DNA of 7,085 bases from Candidatus Solibacter sp. (GCA_017883345.1 JADGNT010000253.1:1-7085); one strand, 5' to 3'. Shown: positions 1 through 6,674, numbered from the stretch's first letter. Notes: generated by a model not told the origin, from the letters alone. Translations and numbers: made by a program.

Positions 1-531
1 CGCCGCCAGGTGGTCAGCCAGGCACTCTGCGCGGGCTGCCACGACAAGCTGATGCTGCACGGCGGCATCCGCCAGAACGTGGAGTATTGCGTGGTCTGCC
101 ACAATCCCACCGTGACCGATTCCGGCGTCCGCAAAACCGGCGACATTCCCGAATCGATCAACTTTAAGACCCTGATCCACAAGATCCACACCGGCTCCAA
201 CCTCACCACCGATTTCACCGTGATCGGACACGGCGGCAGCGTCAACAACTATAACGGCGTGGGCTATGTCGGCGACCGCCGCGACTGCGAAAAATGCCAC
301 CTGCCCGGCACCGAAGATCTTCCGCTCCCCGACGGCCTGATCACCCAGACCACGCCGCGCGATTACCTGACCACGCAGGGCCCGGCTACCGCCGCCTGCC
401 TTTCGTGCCACACCACCAAGGCCGCCGCTTCCCACGCCGCCACCATGACCTCGCCCACGCTCGGCGAAGCCTGCGACGCGTGCCATGGCCCGAACGCGGA
501 AGCCTCGGTCGCCAAGGCGCACGCCCGTTAG
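1..531 (+). CDS. OmcA/MtrC-like multiheme c-type cytochrome, C-terminal part (5' end outside window)
   Basis: The frame is open from base 1 to a TAG at 529-531, giving 176 residues with no start in the window; the first GTG, at base 10, is probably internal. Five haem-attachment motifs are visible: CAGCH (28-42), CVVCH (88-102), CEKCH (286-300), CLSCH (397-411) and CDACH (472-486). Additional histidines, including an LIHKIHTG segment and LHGG before the second motif, are the usual distal haem ligands and hallmarks of OmcA/MtrC-type decahaem cytochromes. Five haems with this spacing match one pentahaem domain, so the visible part is probably the C-terminal half of the protein. Such proteins are exported, receive haem c covalently in the periplasm, and carry electrons across or beyond the outer membrane. 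The product stops soon after the fifth motif, in an Ala-rich tail. It is convergent with the Gfo/Idh/MocA gene, so it is not in that operon. Family assignment is good; the electron acceptor is unknown. Confidence 0.88.
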   Translation, partial: RRQVVSQALCAGCHDKLMLHGGIRQNVEYCVVCHNPTVTDSGVRKTGDIPESINFKTLIHKIHTGSNLTTDFTVIGHGGSVNNYNGVGYVGDRRDCEKCHLPGTEDLPLPDGLITQTTPRDYLTTQGPATAACLSCHTTKAAASHAATMTSPTLGEACDACHGPNAEASVAKAHAR

Positions 532-571
532 ACCGTCGCCGCGACCGTTAGAAGCTGTGAAAAAATCGGTT

Positions 572-623
572 GGCAGGCGAAAGCGCCTGCCCCACAAAGG
601 TGGGACAGACGCTTTCGTCTGTC
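572..623. repeat. Three-hairpin near-palindromic element (REP-like)
   Basis: Three abutting perfect hairpins lie in 52 bases. The first is GGCAGGCG (572-579), loop AAAG, CGCCTGCC (584-591). The second is CCCAC (591-595), loop AAAG, GTGGG (600-604); it shares one base with each neighbour. The third is GACAGACG (604-611), loop CTTT, CGTCTGTC (616-623). Read on the opposite strand the third becomes GACAGACG-AAAG-CGTCTGTC, a variant of the first, so the whole unit is an imperfect inverted repeat around the small central hairpin. G/A and C/T changes between the two outer arms are matched within each stem, so pairing is kept. It resembles dispersed extragenic palindromes and could also act as a bidirectional terminator or mRNA stabiliser. 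Confidence 0.7.
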
Positions 624-724
624 AACCCCGAGTCTCACTGGCTTATTCATAACTCCCCGGCCAGCCTTCTCCCGCGCCGGCCGGCGGGCAATACGTGGGG
701 ACTCCGCGCGCGTAGCACGCGTGG

Positions 725-745
725 GGGCAGGGGATTCGCCTGCCC
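725..745 (-). repeat. Hairpin abutting the oxidoreductase stop codon, related to the 572-623 element
   Basis: GGGCAGG (725-731) pairs perfectly with CCTGCCC (739-745) around a 7-base loop. It sits one base from the stop codon of the minus-strand oxidoreductase gene. Its minus-strand reading begins GGCAGGCGAA (744 to 735), identical over ten bases to the left arm of the three-hairpin element (572-581), so it looks like a decayed copy in inverted orientation. Its place at the operon's end suggests a role in 3'-end formation, but no T-run follows on the minus strand, so a classical Rho-independent terminator is not supported. Confidence 0.5.
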
Positions 746-746
746 G

Positions 747-1958
747 CTAAAACGGCAGAATCTCTTCGCGCACCGGGTCGAAATCGATGCGGCGCTTCTG
801 CATGTAGGAGATGTTCCCGAGGTGCGACGCCTGTGCGGAGCGATGCCCCACCAACACGTCGCCGTGCGGCAACTGGCGCGACTTCACACAGTCGAGGAAG
901 TTCTGGACGTGGTCCAGGTCAATCGACGACTGAGCTTTTACCACTACCGGCTGGACGTTGCGGCCCAGCGGGTAGAACTCGTACCGGCTGCGATCGATCC
1001 ACAGGCGGCCCTGGGTGCCGCAGAACTCCTGGGCCGCGCCAGTGATGCCGGGCACAAGCGTCGCTTCGAACGTGGCGGTGAACTCCGCGGGATATTCCAG
1101 CAGCACGTTGATCGTATCCGGTGCCGTGCGTCCGTCCTTGAAGTGGTAAACCCCGCCGCTGGCCTGCGCGGAAGTCGGGATGTCCTTTCCCATGAACATG
1201 TGGACCACGTCCAGCCAGTGCGTGAACAGGTCCGTCACCTGCCCGCCGCCAAAGTCCAGGTAGGCCCTCCAGTTCCAATACTGCTGTGGATCCCAGTCGC
1301 GCCACTTGAGCGGCCCGAGGAAGTGCGCCCAATCCAGGTTCGCGGGTTGCGTCTGGAGCGAGGCCGGGGCCTTGCGCAGGTGGTAGCCGTTGCCGTGCCA
1401 CCAGGTGCGGCACAGGGTGATCTTGCCCAGTTTGCCCGAGTCGATGTATTCCGCTTTGGCCTGGAGGTAATGCTTGCCGGAGCGCTGCTGCATACCAACC
1501 TGGCAGACGCGCTTGTTGGTGCGCGCCGCCTTCACGACCCGCGGTCCCTCCTCGGCCTTCAGCGTGAGCGGCTTCTCGACATAGACATCCTTGCCGGCGT
1601 TCAGGGCGTCAATGGCGATTGGGGCGTGCCAGTGGTCCGGCACGCAGATGAGCGCGACATCCAGTTCCTTGATTTCGAGCACCTTGCGGTGGTCGGTGAA
1701 GGTCCGGGCGTTGGCGGCCGCCGGCGTTGTCTTGGCGCGGTCGATGTTGTCGCCCCAGACGTCGCATAGCGCCACTACGTCAACGCCGCCGGCTTTGACA
1801 AAATTGCTCATGTCGTACCGGCCGCGTTCGCCGCAGCCGATCAGGCCGAGCTGCAACCGTTCATTAGCGCCGAGGATGCGGCCGTAGGAAGCGGCCGAGG
1901 CGGCGGCGGCCCCCAGGAAGCGCCGCCGGTTGGTGGTGTTGTTTATGTTGGATGGCAT
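747..1958 (-). CDS. Tat-exported Gfo/Idh/MocA family oxidoreductase
   Basis: This 403-residue protein is probably an exported NAD(P)-dependent sugar oxidoreductase. A twin-arginine signal lies at residues 10-24 (NRRRFLG then an Ala-rich stretch). The Rossmann fold starts near residue 36 with LGLIGCGERG, the dinucleotide-binding glycine motif, followed by an acidic strand end (ALCDV). The family's EKP motif is at 128-130, with Lys129 the probable catalytic lysine. GGGQVTDLFTH (237-247) supplies Asp243 and His247, matching the Asp/His pair of inositol dehydrogenase-type members. The C-terminal domain runs to DPVREEILPF. I chose ATG 1958 because it places the Tat motif at the usual distance from the N-terminus; an in-frame GTG at 1979 would add seven residues. 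The Shine-Dalgarno signal is weak (AAGAGA). It is the last gene of a probable operon, 38 bases after the DUF1080 gene. By analogy with exported glucose-fructose oxidoreductase, the cofactor may travel bound. Glycoside 3-oxidation is inferred from the neighbour; the substrate is unknown. Confidence 0.93.
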   Translation of the reverse strand: MPSNINNTTNRRRFLGAAAASAASYGRILGANERLQLGLIGCGERGRYDMSNFVKAGGVDVVALCDVWGDNIDRAKTTPAAANARTFTDHRKVLEIKELDVALICVPDHWHAPIAIDALNAGKDVYVEKPLTLKAEEGPRVVKAARTNKRVCQVGMQQRSGKHYLQAKAEYIDSGKLGKITLCRTWWHGNGYHLRKAPASLQTQPANLDWAHFLGPLKWRDWDPQQYWNWRAYLDFGGGQVTDLFTHWLDVVHMFMGKDIPTSAQASGGVYHFKDGRTAPDTINVLLEYPAEFTATFEATLVPGITGAAQEFCGTQGRLWIDRSRYEFYPLGRNVQPVVVKAQSSIDLDHVQNFLDCVKSRQLPHGDVLVGHRSAQASHLGNISYMQKRRIDFDPVREEILPF

Positions 1959-1996
1959 GGAAATATGGTCTCTTAACACTTGAAAAGGAACGACGG

Positions 1997-2803
1997 CTAG
2001 CGCACGATGAGATCGCGCAATGGACGAATGTAGATGTTGCGAAACGCCACCGGGCCGTGGTCGCCCTGCAACATAAGCGGATTCGTGGCGGCCTCCGGAA
2101 TGTTCGCGGCGGCGCGCGTGGGTCCGTCCACGTCTACGTTCTTCTGGATGGCAAGTCCATTTTGCACCACGCGGATAAACCGGGCGTTTTCGATCTTGCG
2201 GCCGCTAGCGTCGAAACGGGGGGCCCGAAACCAGATGTAGTAGGACTGCCACTCGCCGGGCCGCCGGCAGGCGTTGCGGCTGGGCGCCGATCCACCCACC
2301 CCCTGGTTGTTGATCCAGCGGTGGTAGATGGCCCCGCAGTCGGAGGTCGACATCGGCTCGGAGGAATCCCAACTGTCGAAGATCTGGACTTCGTACAGGC
2401 TGTGCAGGTACACGCCGGAGTTAGAGCCTTTCGCAACCATGAATTCCAGATAGAGTTCCACGTCTCCGAACTTCTCGTCGGAGGCCAGTTGCACGGTCCG
2501 TCCCGTAGGGCCGTTGAGAATCGTACCGCCCGGGACGGGTCCGGGCACAGCGCTCAGGCGCGTCGGCCCGAGCAGGCGCTCCCACAGGACGCCGGTGGTG
2601 GTGAGCCACTCGCTGCGGTTGGTGCCCACACCATGCCAGCCCGAGAGGTCTTTGCCGTTCAACAATGGCGTCCAGCCATCCTCGAGCAGGTAAGGCGCAT
2701 CGCCGTGCGCATCACCGTCGTCGAGTACCGGTCTCCGTTGGCCGGAAAGACTCAATAGAAAGACAATCGCAAGAACCGCTCCGCGCACGAAACGCATTCG
2801 CAT
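1997..2803 (-). CDS. Secreted DUF1080 protein (3-keto-disaccharide hydrolase-like, concanavalin-like fold)
   Basis: This 268-residue protein has a Sec signal (Arg-rich start, hydrophobic residues 8-19, likely cleavage near residues 20-21). There is no lipobox cysteine, so it is probably soluble in the periplasm. The DUF1080 (PF06439) hallmarks appear in order: WTPLLNGKDLSGW (44-56), KFGDVELYLEF (111-121), NSGVYLHSLYEVQIFDS (128-144), CGAIYHRW (156-163), PGEWQSYYIWFRAPRFD (182-198), then LMLQGDHGPVAFRNIYIRPL close to the C-terminus. Single-domain DUF1080 proteins are about this length, so it looks complete. Family members act on 3-keto-glycosides made by Gfo/Idh/MocA enzymes, and one such gene follows 38 bases downstream. 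ATG 2803 is supported by AAAGGA five bases upstream (2809-2814); a second in-frame ATG at 2797 is less well placed. It may cleave an oxidised glycoside by hydrolysis or elimination; the sugar is unknown. Confidence 0.92.
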   Translation of the reverse strand: MRMRFVRGAVLAIVFLLSLSGQRRPVLDDGDAHGDAPYLLEDGWTPLLNGKDLSGWHGVGTNRSEWLTTTGVLWERLLGPTRLSAVPGPVPGGTILNGPTGRTVQLASDEKFGDVELYLEFMVAKGSNSGVYLHSLYEVQIFDSWDSSEPMSTSDCGAIYHRWINNQGVGGSAPSRNACRRPGEWQSYYIWFRAPRFDASGRKIENARFIRVVQNGLAIQKNVDVDGPTRAAANIPEAATNPLMLQGDHGPVAFRNIYIRPLRDLIVR

Positions 2804-2808
2804 AGTTT

Positions 2809-2814
2809 TCCTTT
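2809..2814 (-). promoter_or_regulatory. Ribosome binding site of the DUF1080 gene
   Basis: AAAGGA on the minus strand, five bases before ATG 2803. It favours this start over the in-frame ATG six bases downstream. Confidence 0.7.
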
Positions 2815-2823
2815 ATGAAGATC

Positions 2824-2851
2824 GGGGGCAGCCGCGGAAGCCGGCGCCCCC
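2824..2851. repeat. GC-rich hairpin between the receptor and DUF1080 genes
   Basis: GGGGGC (2824-2829) pairs with GCCCCC (2846-2851), and GCCG (2831-2834) pairs with CGGC (2842-2845). The only interruption is a bulged A at 2830; the loop is CGGAAGC. This ten-pair, nearly all-GC stem fills the 81-base gap between the receptor stop and the DUF1080 ribosome site. It is not followed by a T-run on the minus strand (GATCTTC follows). A partial attenuator or an mRNA-stabilising or processing hairpin that sets different expression levels for the two genes is more likely than full termination. Confidence 0.6.
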
Positions 2852-2884
2852 TCTTATCGAGTTTATCCGTGGCGCCGCGTTACG

Positions 2885-5800
2885 TTAGAACGCGAACCTC
2901 AACATGAATGCCAGGACGCGGCCGGCTCGCGCCGCGTTGTAGGCTCCGAAATTGAGATTCGTCTGATTGCCGCTCTGGTCGAAGCGGGCTCCGGAATCGA
3001 TGCCCGTAAACTGGGTGTGGTTGAAAGCGTTGTAGGCCTCCACACGAAGATCGAGCATTCGCCTCTCTCCCAGCCCGACGGGTATCTTCTTGCCGATGGT
3101 GAAATCGAAGTTGTTGGTGCCGGGTCCGCGGAGGACTCCGATGCCGGCGTTGCCGAATGTCCCGACCGCGGGTAGAGCGAAGGCGGCCGTGTTGAAGTTC
3201 TTACTGAACGTCCGCTGGCTCTTCGGCAGGTAGGGATCGCCGACAACCTGGATGCGGGCGGCTTCGCTCGAACCGCTGATATCGGAGGTATAAGTGGTGG
3301 AGAGAGACGGGGTAAACACCGCGCCCGACGAGAAGGTGGTGACGCCCGATACACGCCAGCCGTCGGTCAGCGGACTTAGCCATTTGGCGCCGAGCTTGCC
3401 GCTGAGACCAGGCAGTTCGTACACGTAGTTGATGGTGAGGACGTTGGTGCGGTCGAAGTTGAGCAGGCCGTAGTTCCAGAAGCGGGGATTGAAATAGGAA
3501 CTGATGTTGGTCTGGTATCCCAGGTTCTTGGAGTAAGTGTAGGAGCCGGCGAACATCATGTTCTTGCTGAACTGGTGGCGCACGGAGACCTGCGCCGAGT
3601 TGTAATTGGAGTTATTGCAGAATTCCAATAACGAGAGGTTGCCCCAGCCCGAGTAAGGCCGCAGGAAGTTATCGGGCAGCGGCTTGCCGTTGGTGGAGTC
3701 CACATTGGCGGTGTTGAAGTGGGCGAATGCCGGCAGATTATTCACCGGCCGGTACCACCACAGATGGCGGACCTGATTGCCGACGTACGAGACGTCGAGG
3801 ACGGTGCTGAAGCCGAGGCTCTGCTGAACGCCCAAGCTGTAGTTCATGGACAAGGGAACGTGCTGGTTTCCGTACATGTACGTGATGTTGCTGGGAGCGA
3901 GGTAGCCTGCTGCTCCGGTGAATGTGGCCAGGTTTCCGTAGTACAGTGTGGGCGAATAAGTCACCGGAGGGTTGCCTTGGAGAGCCTCGCCGGTCTCGTT
4001 GGTATTGGGCCGGTCGGTAAACATTCCCCAGCCGCCGCGGACGGCGGTTTTGCCATTGCCGCGAGCGTCCCACGAAAAACCGAATCGCGGGGAGACGCTG
4101 GGCGTCTTGTAGGTGGCCATGCCCGACGGATTGCCGTTCACTCCGGCGACTTTCATACCGTTGGCGGGGTTCCCGGTGCTCGGGACAAAGAAGCCGATCA
4201 GGGCGGCCGGGACGGTGGCGCCGGTAGAGGGGTCCATACCCACGCGGGTTGTCCCGCTCATGGCGGGAACATACATGCGCGGCGCACTGGCCTTGGAGTA
4301 GGCCGTCTGATCGAAATAAGCCAGGCTGTGATTGGCATCGGTGATGGCACTGAGGTAGGCGATGCGCGCGCCGATATCGATGGTGAGGCGGCGCGAGACG
4401 CGCCAGTTGTCCTGCACGAAGCTCTCGACGTTCCAGAACCAGAAATGGCCGCCGGTGCGGTCGTTGGACTCGGTGTAGGAGTAGAAGTTGCCGAGCAGGG
4501 CATTGCTGAACCCGTTGTTGGAGTCGTACGGGTTGGTGCTGTTTACGCCGAAGTTGAACACGCCGCGGTAGAGGTTGCTGGTGCCGCTCTGGTTGGTGGC
4601 GAATTTGCCGGTGTGCTCGACGTAGATGCCGGCTTTCAGGTTGTGGTTGCCGGCGATCTTGGTGATATTGTCCTGGAAGCTATAGATGTCGTTCCAGTTC
4701 TCATAGGGCGTGTTGGAGAGCCCGATGGTGGGGCTGTTGACCGGAGTGGAGCCGAACTGGACGTCGGGAATCAGATTTTCGGCCAGCCAGCCCTGGGCGA
4801 AGCCGGCCCTGCTGGTCTCCGGGATGACAACGCCATTGGCGCCGGTGAACCATTGCGGGATGTTGCCCATCTTATCGCGCGTGAGGCCTTCGGGGCTCAG
4901 GACGTTGTAATAGATGTGCGAATAGCTCTTGCCAAAGGTGAATTCGTTGACCAGCGTCGGGCTGATGGTATAGGTGGCATTGATCGCGTTGCCCCGGCCG
5001 GGCCGCCACAGCCTGGAATAGGAAAGCAGGTAGTTGGAACCGGTGAACCACTGGCCCCAGGCGTTGTCCTGTTGTTCCGGCTCGGAGATGAATCGCCAGT
5101 AGATGTGAAAGCGCGAGGTGGGGTTGGCGTCGATGCGCAGGGTGGTATTGTGCCGCGGAAACTGGGCGTCCCCGGAGGCCAGGTAGTTGCGCTGGTTGAC
5201 CAGGCTGGGGTTGGGATCCACGTAGTTCGGCGACGGCAGGAAGTTCAGGATGGATTGACCGACGGCGTTGATCTGGCTCTTGGGGATGACGTTGCCGGGG
5301 AAGACCGCATGAGTGGCGGGGTCGATAATGGGGATGAGTTTCCCGCTGGCGTCCAGGCTGTGCGAAAAATCGCCGGCGCGCTCCAGCGCGGTCGGCATGG
5401 TGCGGTATTGCGTGACCGGGTTGAGATTGATTCTCTGTCGGGTATATTCCTGGCCGAAGAAGAAGAACAGCTTGTCCTTGGACTTGTTCCACTTGCCGGG
5501 GATGTAAACCGGGCCGGCCAGGTTGTAACCGGCGATATTGAAACGATAGGGTGTGATCCTCAGGCCGCTGGAGTTGTTGAAGAAATTGTTGGCGTTGAAT
5601 TCTTCGTGGCGGTGCGACCAGTATCCGGTGCCGTGAAAATCGCGGCCGCCACCCTTGGTGACCACGCTGATGGTGGCGCCGGCCTTGCGACCGTACTCGG
5701 CCTGGTAGTTGGAGGTCAGCACGCGAACCTCGGCGATGGAATCCATGTTGCCGTTGTAGTGAATGTCGCTGTTGGAACCGGTGTCGTTGGCGGTGACGCC

Positions 5801-6454
5801 ATCGATGGTGTAGTTGATGGTGTTGTTGTTGAGGCCATTGATGTACATCCCGCTCATGGTGCTGGCGTTGGACGTATTGTCGCGGTTGCGGGTGTCCACC
5901 ACGCCGGGCAGGAGGTCCAGGAGGCCGAAGAAATCGCGGCCCTTGAGGGCAATGGAGCTAAGCTGCGTACCGGTCACGAGGGAAGACTTTTCGCTGCTGG
6001 CAGTCTGTAAGGGTGTGGCCTCGGCGGTTACGGAGACTTCTTCGGTCACATTTCCCAATTGCAGTTGGACGTGCCCCAGATCGCGGGTTTCACTGGAGGC
6101 GACGACGATATCTTTCTGGGTGTAAGCTTTGAAACCAGTGGCGCGGACCGTGAGGGTAAAGGTTCCGGGCAAAAGGTTGGGAAAGCGGAAGAGCCCCGCG
6201 GAGTTGGATTCGGTCTTTAAGGTGGCGCCGGTGGCCGCGTTGGCCAGCGTGAGTTCCATGTTGGGGATGGCGGCATCGGTGGGATCCACCAGGGTTCCCA
6301 CCAGCGAGCTGGACACGACCTGTCCAGAAGAGACGGACGGCAGAAGAGCCACCGCGGACAAAACGGCCAGGACAGGGAGGATCCGGCAAGCCATCCATGG
6401 GCTTCTGAATTTGCGACCGACTACGCGGGTCCCTACGGTAATTCGATTGAGCAT
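2885..6454 (-). CDS. Oar-like TonB-dependent outer-membrane receptor with N-terminal carboxypeptidase-regulatory-like domain
   Basis: This 1189-residue outer-membrane transporter probably imports a large or scarce substrate using TonB energy. A signal peptide with a long basic n-region and a hydrophobic core (about 25-42) leads to likely cleavage near SVSSG-Q (residues 41-45). Next is a carboxypeptidase-regulatory-like, Cna-B type beta domain (about 46-135: SSLVGTLVDPTDAAIP, then GLFRFPNLLPGTFTLTVRATGF). A plug follows (about 145-268), with INYTIDGV (213-220), VRVLTSNYQAEYG (243-255) and ISVVTKGGG (262-270). The rest is a large beta barrel ending in ...MLRFAF, with the terminal Phe typical of outer-membrane proteins. 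The length suits this acidobacterial receptor class. No SusD-like gene lies beside it. I chose ATG 6454 because AAAGGAG precedes it and the signal peptide follows; the frame stays open to 6577 without a better ribosome site. It is first in the probable operon. The substrate is unknown, with a glycoside inferred from the downstream genes. Confidence 0.95.
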   Translation of the reverse strand: MLNRITVGTRVVGRKFRSPWMACRILPVLAVLSAVALLPSVSSGQVVSSSLVGTLVDPTDAAIPNMELTLANAATGATLKTESNSAGLFRFPNLLPGTFTLTVRATGFKAYTQKDIVVASSETRDLGHVQLQLGNVTEEVSVTAEATPLQTASSEKSSLVTGTQLSSIALKGRDFFGLLDLLPGVVDTRNRDNTSNASTMSGMYINGLNNNTINYTIDGVTANDTGSNSDIHYNGNMDSIAEVRVLTSNYQAEYGRKAGATISVVTKGGGRDFHGTGYWSHRHEEFNANNFFNNSSGLRITPYRFNIAGYNLAGPVYIPGKWNKSKDKLFFFFGQEYTRQRINLNPVTQYRTMPTALERAGDFSHSLDASGKLIPIIDPATHAVFPGNVIPKSQINAVGQSILNFLPSPNYVDPNPSLVNQRNYLASGDAQFPRHNTTLRIDANPTSRFHIYWRFISEPEQQDNAWGQWFTGSNYLLSYSRLWRPGRGNAINATYTISPTLVNEFTFGKSYSHIYYNVLSPEGLTRDKMGNIPQWFTGANGVVIPETSRAGFAQGWLAENLIPDVQFGSTPVNSPTIGLSNTPYENWNDIYSFQDNITKIAGNHNLKAGIYVEHTGKFATNQSGTSNLYRGVFNFGVNSTNPYDSNNGFSNALLGNFYSYTESNDRTGGHFWFWNVESFVQDNWRVSRRLTIDIGARIAYLSAITDANHSLAYFDQTAYSKASAPRMYVPAMSGTTRVGMDPSTGATVPAALIGFFVPSTGNPANGMKVAGVNGNPSGMATYKTPSVSPRFGFSWDARGNGKTAVRGGWGMFTDRPNTNETGEALQGNPPVTYSPTLYYGNLATFTGAAGYLAPSNITYMYGNQHVPLSMNYSLGVQQSLGFSTVLDVSYVGNQVRHLWWYRPVNNLPAFAHFNTANVDSTNGKPLPDNFLRPYSGWGNLSLLEFCNNSNYNSAQVSVRHQFSKNMMFAGSYTYSKNLGYQTNISSYFNPRFWNYGLLNFDRTNVLTINYVYELPGLSGKLGAKWLSPLTDGWRVSGVTTFSSGAVFTPSLSTTYTSDISGSSEAARIQVVGDPYLPKSQRTFSKNFNTAAFALPAVGTFGNAGIGVLRGPGTNNFDFTIGKKIPVGLGERRMLDLRVEAYNAFNHTQFTGIDSGARFDQSGNQTNLNFGAYNAARAGRVLAFMLRFAF

Positions 6455-6458
6455 AGTA

Positions 6459-6465
6459 CTCCTTT
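6459..6465 (-). promoter_or_regulatory. Ribosome binding site of the receptor gene
   Basis: AAAGGAG on the minus strand, four bases before ATG 6454. It is the strongest Shine-Dalgarno match in the window and decides the receptor start against the upstream in-frame ATGs. Confidence 0.8.
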
Positions 6466-6617
6466 CGCCGCACACAGGGCGACGTTTCATTTGCGGACTA
6501 CTCATGGTCGTGACTACCGGGTCAAGCTGCGTGCCGGCGGTTTCCTTGTCACCGCGCCGCTTCAGCCGGCAGGACAAACGCCGCCTCCCGCTGACCCGAG
6601 ACTCCCCGACGGACCCA

Positions 6618-6623
6618 CTTATA
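6618..6623 (-). promoter_or_regulatory. Candidate -10 element for the receptor operon
   Basis: TATAAG on the minus strand resembles a sigma-70 -10 hexamer. At 17 bases upstream only TTCCCT is found, a poor -35, so the promoter would need an activator or a different sigma factor. It would start transcription near 6611 and give a leader of about 155 bases. Confidence 0.25.
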
Positions 6624-6649
6624 TCCGCTTTCCCCCGCTAAGGGAAGTG

Positions 6650-6674
6650 AAATCAGCAGTAAAACCGCCGATTT
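6650..6674. promoter_or_regulatory. Imperfect dyad upstream of the receptor, possible operator
   Basis: AAATCAGC (6650-6657) and GCCGATTT (6667-6674) are inverted matches at seven of eight positions, with a nine-base spacer. The 8-9-8 layout suits a dimeric regulator. It overlaps the 14-base palindrome by three bases and lies upstream of the candidate -10. It could be chance. Confidence 0.3.

Larger units (their letters stand above)
532..746. other. Hairpin-rich intergenic region between convergent genes
   Basis: This 215-base gap separates the stop codon of the cytochrome gene (+) from the stop codon of the oxidoreductase gene (-). I see no gene in it. It holds a three-hairpin element (572-623), a 12-base palindrome CGCCGGCCGGCG (675-686), a short hairpin CGCGT-AGC-ACGCG (709-721) and a hairpin next to the oxidoreductase stop (725-745). 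The octamer CCGTTAGA occurs at 525-532, spanning the cytochrome stop, and again at 545-552. Such a region could stop transcription from both sides, but no hairpin is followed by a clear T-run. Confidence 0.7.

Noticed and set aside
525..552. CCGTTAGA direct repeat at the cytochrome stop as a target-site duplication
   Set aside because: The copies are only 20 bases apart, both lie left of the hairpin element, and they do not flank it.
725..745. Classical Rho-independent terminator for the operon
   Set aside because: The stem is good but no T-run follows on the minus strand, so it is listed as a repeat with a possible 3'-end role.
570..1769. 399-codon open frame on the + strand
   Set aside because: It is antisense to the well-supported oxidoreductase gene, starts inside the hairpin element, and shows no domain.
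1959..1979. GTG start at 1979 for the oxidoreductase
   Set aside because: Possible, but no ribosome site precedes it and ATG 1958 gives a normal Tat signal length.
1952..2758. 268-codon open frame on the + strand
   Set aside because: It is antisense to the DUF1080 gene, whose motifs are unmistakable; no ribosome site or domain was seen.
3719..6010. 763-codon open frame on the + strand
   Set aside because: It lies wholly antisense to the receptor gene, its product is Val/Gly/Ala-rich with no recognisable domain, and long antisense frames are expected from GC-biased codon use.
6455..6577. Upstream start of the receptor at 6577, adding 41 residues
   Set aside because: It would bury the signal peptide behind a charged extension, while ATG 6454 has AAAGGAG just upstream.
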